Position numbers and translations under genes: made by a program. Below the pieces are notes generated by a model. That model ran no database searches and had not been told where the DNA came from. It worked only from the letters and a program-made list of their open reading frames with translations. Shown in pieces: positions 42,448 to 50,282 of a stretch of 64,000 bases of DNA. How positions within the stretch are numbered: position 1 is the stretch's first letter; every line of letters starts with the position of its first letter. Origin of the DNA: Levilactobacillus cerevisiae (GTDB lineage Bacteria > Bacillota > Bacilli > Lactobacillales > Lactobacillaceae); the NCBI RefSeq assembly GCF_003946245.1, contig NZ_RHNN01000005.1:80364-144363 (forward strand). Direction: 5' to 3'.

Positions 42448-42656
42448 GCCGCCGAACTTACGATTGTATGGTAGGATTCGTGGGTGACTGGTGGTGTGGC
42501 TCTGTCCTTGTTTTGGTTTTGCCTTTTAAGCAAGGTCGCGGTCAAGCTTGTGATCGCCGGTTAACTTTCTTGGTTGCTGGCGGTCATGTTTAAACGGAAT
42601 AAATAAAATTAATGATATGATTTGTGTAGTTCACTGATGTCAGTTCAAATTACTGT

Positions 42657-42701
42657 CGGCTGAAAATACATTTGGTATGGTGCCAATGTATTTTCGGTCG
42701 A
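42657..42701. other. Strong hairpin of unknown role
   Basis: CTGAAAATACATTTGG pairs with CCAATGTATTTTCGG around a 7-nt loop. No T run follows. Nothing else is recognisable in 42448-42656 or 42702-42783. Confidence 0.5.
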
Positions 42702-42783
42702 TTGTCGCCAAACTCGATTATTCATCTGTTGAGTGGTGGCAGGCTAACGTTAGTGAATACACTGTTGCTGTTTAACGCAACGT

Positions 42784-42966
42784 AAGCCGCAGGGCTGGTG
42801 AAAATGGGCTTAGCCGTGGGAATTTCCTTAGTGGCTTTGCCACTTAGGAAATTGGTATCTTTGAGACGCGTTTCTTGCGGCTCAAAGTAAGCCTGGAGAC
42901 CGCTCTTTGGCTCCGGGCGCCCGCCCACAGCGCTCCAGTCCCATTTTCACCAGCCTGGAGGCGCTG
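42784..42966 (-). repeat. Cloverleaf intergenic element, type I, reverse
   Basis: Arms GGCTGGTGAAAATGGG / CCCATTTTCACCAGCC, then CCGTGGG / CCCACAGCG. Hairpins ATTTCCTTAG / CTTAGGAAAT, CTTTGAGACG / GGCTCAAAG, CTGGAGACCGC / GGCTCCGG. It ends 54 bp before pgm, so it lies in or next to the pgm promoter. Confidence 0.88.
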
Positions 42967-43019
42967 GACCCGTCGCGTTAACCCCGCATAAAATGTAAAG
43001 TATAAGGAGAGATTTGAAC

Positions 43020-44753
43020 ATGAGTTGGCAAGATAATTATCAAGTTTGGCAACAACAGCAAACGATGATTCCTTACATCAAGCACGACCTCGACGCCATC
43101 GCTAACGATGATGACGCCAAGAAAGCCGCGTTTACCGCGCCCATGAGTTTTGGGACCGCCGGCATGCGTGGCGTGATGGGACCCGGCATTGGCCAGATGA
43201 ACGTTTACACGGTTCGGCAAGCCACTGAAGGGGTCGCCCGTTATTTGGATACCCTGGACGACGCCACTAAGCAACGCGGGGTTGCCATCAGCTTTGATTC
43301 CCGCTACCACTCCCGTGATTTTGCTCACGAGGCCGCTCACGTGTTGGGTGCGCACAATATTCCTAGCTTTGTCTTCGATGACATGCGGCCCACACCCGAG
43401 CTGTCCTTTGCCGTGCGCCATTTGAACACGGCCATGGGCATCATGATTACGGCCAGCCACAACCCGAAGCAATACAACGGGTACAAAATTTACGGGCCAG
43501 ACGGTGGGCAAATGCCGCCTAAGGCTTCCGACATGATTACCGATTTTGTCCGCTCCGCTAAGGACGTCTTTGCGATTGCCGTGGCCGACGAACAAGCACT
43601 GCGGGCCGCCAAGACCTTACAGATCATCGGTGAAGACGTCGACCAACCTTACCTGCAAAACGTTGAGAGCGTGACAATCAACCATGACCTGGTCCACTCA
43701 GTGGGGAAGAGCATGAAGCTGATCTACACGCCACTCCACGGGACGGGGAAAGTGATTGGCGAACGGGCCTTGCGTGGCGCGGGGTTTGAAAACTTTACCA
43801 TGGTGCCCGAACAGGCGATTGCCGATCCTGAATTCCCAACGGTGCCGTTTCCCAATCCTGAGTTCGCTCAGGCCTTTGACATGGCGATTGCGCTGGGGAA
43901 GAAGGAGGGCGCTGACCTGTTAGTGGCCACCGATCCCGATGCTGACCGGTTGGGTGCCGCTGTGCGCCAACCAGACGGCGAATACCAACTGTTGACGGGA
44001 AACCAGATTGCTTCAATTTTGTTGGCTTATATTTTAAAGGCCCGCAAAGAAGCTGGTCAGTTGCCCGCTAACGGTCGCGTAGTGAAGTCCATCGTTTCTA
44101 CCGAGCTGGCGACCAAGATTGCGGCCGCTTACGGCGTGGAAATGAAGAACGTGCTGACTGGGTTCAAGTTTATTGCGGAACAGATTCATGAATACGAAAC
44201 GACCCATGAGCATACCTTCCTGTTTGGTTTTGAGGAAAGTTATGGTTATTTGATCAAGCCATTCGTGCGCGACAAGGATGCCATCCAGTCGACGGTGCTC
44301 TTGGCCGAAGTCGCTGCCGATTACAAGCAGCGCGGCATGACCCTCTACGACGGCATCGAAGAACTCTACGCGACCTACGGCTACTTTGCTGAGAAGACCA
44401 CGTTTGAGGAATTCCCAGGCGTCGATGGGGCTGACCAGATGGCCCACTTGATGAGTGAGTTCCGGGAAAATGCACCGAAGTCCTTTGCCGACAGCACCAT
44501 TGAGACGGTCGAAGACTTTTCAACCAGCACCAAGACGGCAGCCGATGGCACGACCAGCACGATTGATCTGCCACAGTCGAACGTTTTGAAATACTGGCTG
44601 AGCGATGGCACCTGGATCTGCATCCGGCCTTCTGGGACTGAGCCGAAAGTGAAGTTCTACATTGGGGCCAGTGACACGACGGACGCCGCGGCACAAAAGC
44701 GGCTGGCCAGTTACGAGACCGCTTTAAAGCAATACGTTAATTCGGTTAAGTAG
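43020..44753 (+). CDS. pgm: Phospho-sugar mutase (alpha-phosphoglucomutase)
   Basis: 577 residues from the ATG at 43020, with AAGGAGAG upstream (a TTG two codons earlier is too close to it). Converts glucose-1-phosphate from the Leloir route to glucose-6-phosphate. Motifs: SFGTAGMRGVMGPG, phosphoserine loop GIMITASHNPKQYNGYK, metal site VATDPDADRLGAAV, sugar loop FGFEESYGYLI and phosphate site CIRPSGTEPKVKFY. Length is normal for the Firmicute PgcA-type enzyme. It sits between galM and the symporter but looks separately transcribed. Confidence 0.92.
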   Translation: MSWQDNYQVWQQQQTMIPYIKHDLDAIANDDDAKKAAFTAPMSFGTAGMRGVMGPGIGQMNVYTVRQATEGVARYLDTLDDATKQRGVAISFDSRYHSRDFAHEAAHVLGAHNIPSFVFDDMRPTPELSFAVRHLNTAMGIMITASHNPKQYNGYKIYGPDGGQMPPKASDMITDFVRSAKDVFAIAVADEQALRAAKTLQIIGEDVDQPYLQNVESVTINHDLVHSVGKSMKLIYTPLHGTGKVIGERALRGAGFENFTMVPEQAIADPEFPTVPFPNPEFAQAFDMAIALGKKEGADLLVATDPDADRLGAAVRQPDGEYQLLTGNQIASILLAYILKARKEAGQLPANGRVVKSIVSTELATKIAAAYGVEMKNVLTGFKFIAEQIHEYETTHEHTFLFGFEESYGYLIKPFVRDKDAIQSTVLLAEVAADYKQRGMTLYDGIEELYATYGYFAEKTTFEEFPGVDGADQMAHLMSEFRENAPKSFADSTIETVEDFSTSTKTAADGTTSTIDLPQSNVLKYWLSDGTWICIRPSGTEPKVKFYIGASDTTDAAAQKRLASYETALKQYVNSVK

Positions 44754-44760
44754 TTTTCGC

Positions 44761-44934
44761 CTTACCGGACAGAAAAAAATGGGCTGGAACGCTGGGGGCA
44801 GGACGCCCGGAGCCAAAGGGCGGTCTCCGGGCTTGTTTTAAGCCTTTGAGAACCAAGTCTTAAAAGCACCATTTCCTGAGAAGAACACACAGGAAATCCC
44901 CCGGCTGAGCCCATTTTTTCTGTCCTCACGGCTG
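44761..44934 (+). repeat. Cloverleaf intergenic element, type I, forward
   Basis: Arms GGACAGAAAAAAATGGGCT / AGCCCATTTTTTCTGTCC, then GCTGGGGG / CCCCCGGC. Hairpins GCCCGGAGCC / GCGGTCTCCGGGC, TTTTAAG / CTTAAAA, ATTTCCTGAG / CAGGAAAT. The terminal arms differ from other type I copies but still pair. It begins 7 bp after the pgm stop. Confidence 0.88.
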
Positions 44935-45213
44935 ACATCGACTTAACCTGATTTATAGGTGGTTTATGAGTCTTTAATCTGATTACTTTGCAGCATGTTG
45001 CCTTACCTCCTGAGCGGGGTGGGTGGCATGCTGCTTTTTGTTTACATTGCTTAGTGGCTTGTGTCAGTTGGCGACGGTTTGCAGGGGCGGCTTGCTCTTG
45101 TTTGGTTGCTGGTCCTTGTTTCTTGACGGTTACCACTCAATCGTTCATTTTCACAAACTTTCAAAATAAAACACCAAAATAGTTAATAGGCCGACAATCG
45201 CTGACGACTTTAC

Positions 45214-45228
45214 TAGAAAGTTTTACTA
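45214..45228. promoter_or_regulatory. GalR-like operator
   Basis: TAGAAAGTTTTACTA is almost the same as the palindrome TAGTAAAGTTTTACTA before galK. It lies upstream of the small ORF and symporter. Confidence 0.5.
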
Positions 45229-45246
45229 AATTTTTTATCAAGAAAT

Positions 45247-45270
45247 TGCAACCGATTGCAATCGCTTACA
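45247..45270. promoter_or_regulatory. Two overlapping cre/LacI-type operators
   Basis: TGCAACCGATTGCA (45247-45260, nearly symmetric) overlaps TGCAATCGCTTACA (45257-45270, 13 of 14 to the cre consensus). They probably mediate CcpA repression of the symporter transcript. Confidence 0.55.
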
Positions 45271-45354
45271 ATTGCGGCGTACCGGAATACTTAGTTCAGT
45301 ATTACACAACGAAAGTGGTTGCATTTAAGCGGAGATGTCCTTAGAATAATGATT

Positions 45355-45368
45355 GTAAAGCGCTTACA
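45355..45368. promoter_or_regulatory. cre-like site
   Basis: GTAAAGCGCTTACA matches the cre consensus except at the first two bases. It lies 75 bp before the small ORF. Confidence 0.5.
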
Positions 45369-45442
45369 TTTTACTGAAATGGCAAGCGGTAGTTTTACCA
45401 GATTTAGCTAAATTTTATTTTAGAAAACAGAGGTGTTTCAAA

Positions 45443-45688
45443 ATGGCTAAGAAGGATGACAAGATTACGTTGGATCCAGCAGAGTTCGCTGCTGCTGTTT
45501 TGGGCGGGAACGCTCAGTATCCAGACGAAGAGAATAAGTTGTACATCAAACGACAACTGACCCTTTACCTGGAAGCAACATTATTGGCGCAAGACTTTAA
45601 TCAACTGGAAGAATCCCAGTTCGATATGGCGAAGGCGCAACAACGGGAAGATGTTCTTTCCAAGATCATTGAACACCGGTACCACTAA
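45443..45688 (+). CDS. Small hypothetical protein preceding the galactose symporter (81 aa)
   Basis: 81 residues, ATG at 45443 with AGAGGTGTTTCAAA upstream. Acidic and helical (KITLDPAEFAAAVLGGNAQY, LYIKRQLTLYLEATLLAQDF, EDVLSKIIEHRYH). No signal peptide or membrane segment. I do not recognise it. It lies between three operator-like sites and the symporter gene, 62 bp ahead of it, so it should be expressed with galactose uptake. A regulatory or assembly role for the symporter is a guess. Confidence 0.7.
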   Translation: MAKKDDKITLDPAEFAAAVLGGNAQYPDEENKLYIKRQLTLYLEATLLAQDFNQLEESQFDMAKAQQREDVLSKIIEHRYH

Positions 45689-45750
45689 TACGCAGTGGTC
45701 ACCGATTAGTCGTTAGAAACGTTTCTCCCGTGAAAGGTGTGAAAGAGATA

Positions 45751-47190
45751 ATGGTTAAGCAATATCTATCATATGCTTTAGGGGCATTTGGACACGATGC
45801 CTTCTACGCAACACTTAATACTTATTTTGCTATTTTTGTTACCAGTGCCTTATTCGTTGGTAAGGGTTCCGCTGCTGAGGCTGGAATCGTTACCACGATG
45901 GTTGTTGTTATTCGTTTAATTGAAATTGCTTTTGACCCCATGATTGGTGGGATGGTCGACAACACCGATACCAAGATGGGTAAGTTCAAGCCTTGGTTAC
46001 TTGCCGGGGCCATCGTCAGTTCCGTTGGGTTGATCCTGATGTTCTCTAGCCTGTTTGGCTTAGCAGATTCGAACTCATCGATGTACTTCATGCTCTTCGG
46101 GATCGTCTTCGTCATCATGGATATCTTCTATTCATTCAAAGATATTTCATTCTGGTCCATGTTACCAGCCTTGAGTGTTGATACCAAGGTTCGTAACCGT
46201 TTCGGGACTGTTGGTCGTTTCGGTTCTACCTTGGGTTCCCAAGGGGTTATCATTGTTGTTACCCCATTGGTTATCTACTTCTCACAAATGTTCTCCGGCA
46301 GTCATGGGAGCACCCAAACCCGTGCCGGTTGGTTAGGGTTCGCAACTGTTATTGGGTTGGTTTCACTGTTAGGTGCCTTGGCTACCTTCTTTGGAACGAA
46401 AGAAACCAAGAACTTGATTCGTGAAAACACTGAACGGACGCGGTTCCGTGACGTCTTCAAAGTTATTGGTGAAAATGACCAATTGATGTGGTTAGGGTTC
46501 TCATACCTGTTGTTTGCCTTGAGCTACGTGGTTACCAACTCACTGTTGATCTACTACTTCCGTTACGTCATTGGTAACGCCGCTGCTTACAGTATCATTG
46601 GTATTGTCACGGCCTTCTTGGGAATCATTTCCGTACCACTGTTCCCAATCATCGTTTCCAAGATCAGTCGGCGTGGGGTTTACGTCGGTGGGATTTGCAT
46701 GATGTTAGTCGGCTACATTCTGTTTAACTTTGCCGGCGACAGTGCCATCATGATGTACATCGCCGATGCCATCTTCTTCTTCCCATACCCAATGATTTTC
46801 TTAGCTGCTCTGATGACCATCACCGACAGCGTGGAATATGGCCAATGGAAGAACGGCACGCGGAACGAATCCGTTACGTTGTCCGTTCGTCCTTTGATTG
46901 ATAAATTAGCTGGGGCCTTCTCAACTGGGATCGTTGTTATTGCGGCCGTTCACGCCGGGATGACTGGTAACGCTAAGCCTAGCGATATTACCTCTCACGG
47001 AATGTTCATCTTCCATTCCTTCATCTTCTACATGCCAATGATTCTGTTGATTGTTTCCGCTTTGATCTACCAGTTCAAGGTTACCTTGTCTGAAGAGAAG
47101 CATGCGGAAATCGTTAAGAAGTTGGAAAGTAAATTAGAAAATGAAAAAGTCGAAGAAGAAGCCGCAGAAAAGGCGACAACTGAAGACTAA
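45751..47190 (+). CDS. GPH-family sugar:cation symporter (galactose/galactoside uptake)
   Basis: 479 residues, start set at the ATG at 45751 (MVKQYLSYALGAFGHDAFYA); GTG codons at 45730 and 45739 are alternatives and no ribosome site is strong. Twelve membrane segments. GPH (MelB/LacS-like) features: GAFGHDAFYATLNTYFAIFV, FDPMIGGMVDNTDTKMGKFK in loop 2-3, and DSVEYGQWKNGTRNES between helices 10 and 11. It lacks the PTS IIA-like tail of LacS and ends in an acidic helix (VEEEAAEKATTED). Its place before galK makes galactose the likely substrate. Confidence 0.88.
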   Translation: MVKQYLSYALGAFGHDAFYATLNTYFAIFVTSALFVGKGSAAEAGIVTTMVVVIRLIEIAFDPMIGGMVDNTDTKMGKFKPWLLAGAIVSSVGLILMFSSLFGLADSNSSMYFMLFGIVFVIMDIFYSFKDISFWSMLPALSVDTKVRNRFGTVGRFGSTLGSQGVIIVVTPLVIYFSQMFSGSHGSTQTRAGWLGFATVIGLVSLLGALATFFGTKETKNLIRENTERTRFRDVFKVIGENDQLMWLGFSYLLFALSYVVTNSLLIYYFRYVIGNAAAYSIIGIVTAFLGIISVPLFPIIVSKISRRGVYVGGICMMLVGYILFNFAGDSAIMMYIADAIFFFPYPMIFLAALMTITDSVEYGQWKNGTRNESVTLSVRPLIDKLAGAFSTGIVVIAAVHAGMTGNAKPSDITSHGMFIFHSFIFYMPMILLIVSALIYQFKVTLSEEKHAEIVKKLESKLENEKVEEEAAEKATTED

Positions 47191-47201
47191 TTTAGACTTA
47201 G

Positions 47202-47232
47202 GAAGCCTCAGGATAATGACCTGGGGCTTTTC
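47202..47232 (+). terminator. Terminator after the symporter gene
   Basis: GAAGCCTCAGG pairs with CCTGGGGCTTTTC. Confidence 0.75.
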
Positions 47233-47335
47233 TGTAGAATGCGCTGGATATGACCGCTGCTGTAGGAGCAGTAGTGGGGCTGATGCGAGGGGTGAAACGG
47301 CCACTATCAAATGGTGAGAGCCACCGTATATCGGT

Positions 47336-47349
47336 AAAGAAAGCGCTTC
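47336..47349. promoter_or_regulatory. Partial cre-like site upstream of galK
   Basis: AGAAAGCGCTTCAC keeps the left half and core of the cre consensus, with mismatches in the right half. It ends 9 bp before the -35 box. Confidence 0.35.
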
Positions 47350-47358
47350 ACAAATTCA

Positions 47359-47408
47359 TTGACATTGCCGCTGAAAGCGACTATGATAATTGTAGTAAAG
47401 TTTTACTA
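47359..47408 (+). promoter_or_regulatory. galK promoter with GalR-like operator
   Basis: TTGACA (47359-47364), a 17-bp spacer and TATGAT (47382-47387) make a strong promoter. TAGTAAAGTTTTACTA (47393-47408), a palindrome, covers the expected start of transcription, where a LacI-type repressor would block it. The likely repressor is the product of the gene at 52914. Confidence 0.75.
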
Positions 47409-47433
47409 AAAATTTATTAAGGAGTTAATAGCC

Positions 47434-48603
47434 ATGGATTTCGCCAGCTTAGCAACTGAATACCAAGAAAAATTTGATGTCGCACCACAACGGGTGTTCT
47501 TCTCCCCCGGCCGGATCAATTTAATCGGTGAATACACCGACTTCAACGGTGGACACGTCTTCCCAGCTGCTATCAGCATGGGAACCTACGCCGCTTACTC
47601 AGCTCGTGATGACAAGCAATTCCGCGTCTACTCGGCTAACGTGCCAGACGCCGGCATGCTGAAGTTCTCACTGGACAACTTAGCATTTGACAAGGCTGAT
47701 AACTGGGCCAACTACCTGAAGGGTATGCTGTTCGAGCTGGCCAAGCAAAACTTAACCATCGACCATGGCTTTGACCTCTTCGTGCACGGGAACTTACCAG
47801 ACGCTTCTGGCTTATCTTCCTCCGCATCCATGGAAATGTTGATGGGTGAAATCCTCCATGCCGCATATGACATGAAGCTGGACGAAGTCGAAATGGTTAA
47901 GGTTGGCCAACAAGTTGAAAATGATTACTTCGGTTTGAACACCGGGATCATGGACCAATTTGCCATCGGTATGGGGAAGAAAGACCAAGCCATGCTGCTG
48001 GACACCAACACCATGGGTTACGAATACGCACCGCTGGACTTGGGCGATAACGTGGTGGTCATCATGAACACCAAGAAGCGCCGTGAGTTGACCGACTCCA
48101 AGTACAACGAACGCCGGGCGCAATGTGAAGAAGCCTTACGTCGTCTGCAAACGAAGCTCGACATCAAGACGTTGGGTGACTTGAACGAAGACCAATTTGA
48201 CCAAAACGCTTACCTGATCAATGACGAAACCTTGATCAAGCGCGCCCGTCACGCTGTCTTCGAAAACCAACGGACCTTGAAGGCCTTCGCCGCTCTGCAA
48301 AAGAGTGACCTCGAAAGCTTCGGCCACTTGGTTAACGCCTCCCACATTTCCTTGCACTACGACTTTGCCGTAACGGGTAAGGAACTAGACACGTTAGTTG
48401 AAACGGCTTGGGAACAACCAGGTGTCTTAGGCGCCCGGATGACCGGTGCCGGCTTCGGTGGCTGTGCCATTGCCATCGTCAAGAAGAGCAACGTAGAAGC
48501 CTTTGAAGCAGCAGTTGGCAAGGTCTACGAAGACACCATCGGCCACAAGGCAGAATTCTACGTCGCAGAAATTGCGGACGGCCCTAAGGAATTAACGAAG
48601 TAG
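47434..48603 (+). CDS. galK: Galactokinase
   Basis: 389 residues, ATG at 47434 with AAGGAGTTAATAGCC upstream. It phosphorylates galactose at C1 with ATP. GHMP kinase motifs: FFSPGRINLIGEYTDFNGGH (galactokinase signature), DASGLSSSASMEMLMGEIL (phosphate loop), NTGIMDQFAIGMGKKDQAML, and GARMTGAGFGGCAIAIV. First Leloir enzyme. It has its own promoter and is followed by the two structured elements at 48603-48847. Confidence 0.96.
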   Translation: MDFASLATEYQEKFDVAPQRVFFSPGRINLIGEYTDFNGGHVFPAAISMGTYAAYSARDDKQFRVYSANVPDAGMLKFSLDNLAFDKADNWANYLKGMLFELAKQNLTIDHGFDLFVHGNLPDASGLSSSASMEMLMGEILHAAYDMKLDEVEMVKVGQQVENDYFGLNTGIMDQFAIGMGKKDQAMLLDTNTMGYEYAPLDLGDNVVVIMNTKKRRELTDSKYNERRAQCEEALRRLQTKLDIKTLGDLNEDQFDQNAYLINDETLIKRARHAVFENQRTLKAFAALQKSDLESFGHLVNASHISLHYDFAVTGKELDTLVETAWEQPGVLGARMTGAGFGGCAIAIVKKSNVEAFEAAVGKVYEDTIGHKAEFYVAEIADGPKELTK

Positions 48604-48720
48604 AGTGGTACGAAGGGCGGTTAGTCGGCGAGCATTAACGTCACAAGGCGAATAATCCTGGTCCTGGATTATTGGTCTTGTGGGGTTAAGCGGAACCGGC
48701 TGCCCGGCAGTAGCACGTTT
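48603..48720 (+). repeat. Structured GTTAG/TTAAGCGGA element, copy B
   Basis: Outer GTG.TAC / GTA.CAC, GGGC / GCCC, TAGTCGG / CCGGCT; inner CACAAG / CTTGTG, ATAATCC / GGATTAT. Unpaired GAGCATTAACG and GTTAAGCGGAA. It begins at the galK stop codon. Confidence 0.75.
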
Positions 48721-48729
48721 CAAAAGTAA

Positions 48730-48847
48730 GAGTGGTACGAAGGGCGGTTAGCTAGCGAGCATTAACGTCACTAAGCCGGGAATCTCGAACCTGGATTCTT
48801 GGATTAGTGGGGTTAAGCGGAACTAGCTGCCCGGTAGTAGCACGTTT
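48730..48847 (+). repeat. Structured GTTAG/TTAAGCGGA element, copy C
   Basis: Same frame as copy B in tandem: TAGCTAG / CTAGCT outer, CACTAA / TTAGTG inner. The same unpaired blocks are kept while stems differ in both arms. Confidence 0.75.
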
Positions 48848-48917
48848 CGGCAATCGAACTGGCAACGACCAGTCGCCAAACCAGTCCAACCAGTAACGAC
48901 CAAATCGTCGAAACAAC

Positions 48918-48969
48918 TTAACACCAATAACGCATAAGTTTTATAATAGATGAATGTACTAAAGTTTTA
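48918..48969 (+). promoter_or_regulatory. galE promoter and operator-like motif
   Basis: TTAACA (48918-48923), 18 bp, TATAAT (48942-48947). TACTAAAGTTTTATGG follows from 48957, related to the galK operator. The transcript would carry a ~320-nt leader containing the cloverleaf at 49035-49250. Confidence 0.6.
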
Positions 48970-49034
48970 TGGTTAACGACGAGACAACGCCAACCACCAA
49001 CCAAGACAGGCAATGGAAAGAGTGCGTGCAGGTT

Positions 49035-49250
49035 AGTGGTTGTTGCCGTAGCCGGAGGCAGTTAGGTATGGAGCACCTGTGTCGGTGGTGTTTGCCCGGT
49101 GAATTTCCGGGCTTACAGCACGGGACGACCTTGGAGCCTTGTGGTTCTTGCAAGGCTTCAAGGCGAACCCGAAGACCGCATTTTGGCTTCGGGTGGTCCC
49201 CACAGGAGCGGAATACCTAACGGCCGCAGGCGGACAAGGCGTTAACCACG
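49035..49250 (-). repeat. Cloverleaf intergenic element, type II, reverse
   Basis: Outer GTGGTT / AACCAC, GTTAGGTAT / ATACCTAAC. Hairpins GCCCGG / CCGGGC, CCTTGGAGCC / GGCTTCAAGG, ACCCGAAGACCGC / TTGGCTTCGGGT. Ends GCCGGAGGC and GCCGCAGGCGG. It lies inside the presumed 5' leader of galE. Confidence 0.82.
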
Positions 49251-49279
49251 AAGCTACATAATTGAGGAGGAATTGATCA

Positions 49280-50281
49280 ATGACAGTTTTAGTCTTAGGT
49301 GGTGCCGGTTACATCGGCTCCCACGCCGTAGATCGTTTAATCACAAAGGGTTATGATGTTGCCGTAGTTGACAACTTAGTCACCGGTCACCGGGCCGCAG
49401 TGAACGACAAGGCCCGTTTCTATGAAGGAGACATCCACGATCAGGCTTTCCTGAACGACGTCTTTGATAAGGAAGACATTGAAGGGGTTATGCATTTCGC
49501 AGCCTTCTCCATCGTCCCTGAATCCATGGAAAAGCCTTTGAAATACTTCGACAACAACACGGCCGGCATGATTTCCTTATTGGAAGTCATGAACAAGCAC
49601 AACGTGAAACGGATTGTCTTCTCTTCAACCGCCGCAACTTACGGTGAACCCAAGCAAATCCCTATCAAGGAAACGGATCCCCAGATCCCAACCAATCCTT
49701 ATGGTGAAAGCAAGCTGATGATGGAAAAGATCATGGGCTGGTCTGACAAGGCTTACGGCATCAAGTTTGTGGCTTTACGCTACTTCAACGTTGCCGGTGC
49801 CAAGGAAGACGGCAGCATTGGTGAAGACCATCATCCAGAAACCCACTTGGTCCCAATTATCTTGCAGGTAGCCGCTGGCGAACGCAAGGAATTGTCCATC
49901 TTCGGTAGCGATTACCCAACCAAGGATGGGACCAACGTTCGGGATTACGTCCAGGTAGTGGACTTAGCCGACGCCCACATTTTAGCGCTGGAATACCTGA
50001 AGGCCGGCAACGACAGCAATGCCTTTAACCTCGGTTCTTCAACTGGGTTCTCCAACAAAGAAATGCTGGAAGCAGCTCGCAAAGTGACCGGCAAGGAAAT
50101 CCCTGCCAAAATGGCCCCACGGCGTGCCGGTGATCCTAGCACGTTGATTGCTGCTAGTGACAAGGCGCGTGAAGTCTTGAACTGGCAACCACAATTTGAC
50201 AACGTTGAAGACATCATTCGGACGGCCTGGAACTGGAAGCAAACGCATCCACAAGGCTACAACGACCGGAAGGCGAAGTAA
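49280..50281 (+). CDS. galE: UDP-glucose 4-epimerase
   Basis: 333 residues, ATG at 49280 with GAGGAGGAATTGATC upstream. Extended SDR: NAD loop [38 protein letters not shown], catalytic Ser in [20 protein letters not shown] (Tyr and Lys), [20 protein letters not shown] and [20 protein letters not shown]. It regenerates UDP-glucose from UDP-galactose. galT begins 1 nt after its stop, so the pair is translationally coupled. Confidence 0.96.
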   Translation: MTVLVLGGAGYIGSHAVDRLITKGYDVAVVDNLVTGHRAAVNDKARFYEGDIHDQAFLNDVFDKEDIEGVMHFAAFSIVPESMEKPLKYFDNNTAGMISLLEVMNKHNVKRIVFSSTAATYGEPKQIPIKETDPQIPTNPYGESKLMMEKIMGWSDKAYGIKFVALRYFNVAGAKEDGSIGEDHHPETHLVPIILQVAAGERKELSIFGSDYPTKDGTNVRDYVQVVDLADAHILALEYLKAGNDSNAFNLGSSTGFSNKEMLEAARKVTGKEIPAKMAPRRAGDPSTLIAASDKAREVLNWQPQFDNVEDIIRTAWNWKQTHPQGYNDRKAK

Positions 50282-50282
50282 G

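Noticed and set aside
43816..44447. Open minus-strand frames inside pgm
   Set aside because: They are complementary to conserved pgm motifs, with no start signals or recognisable protein features.
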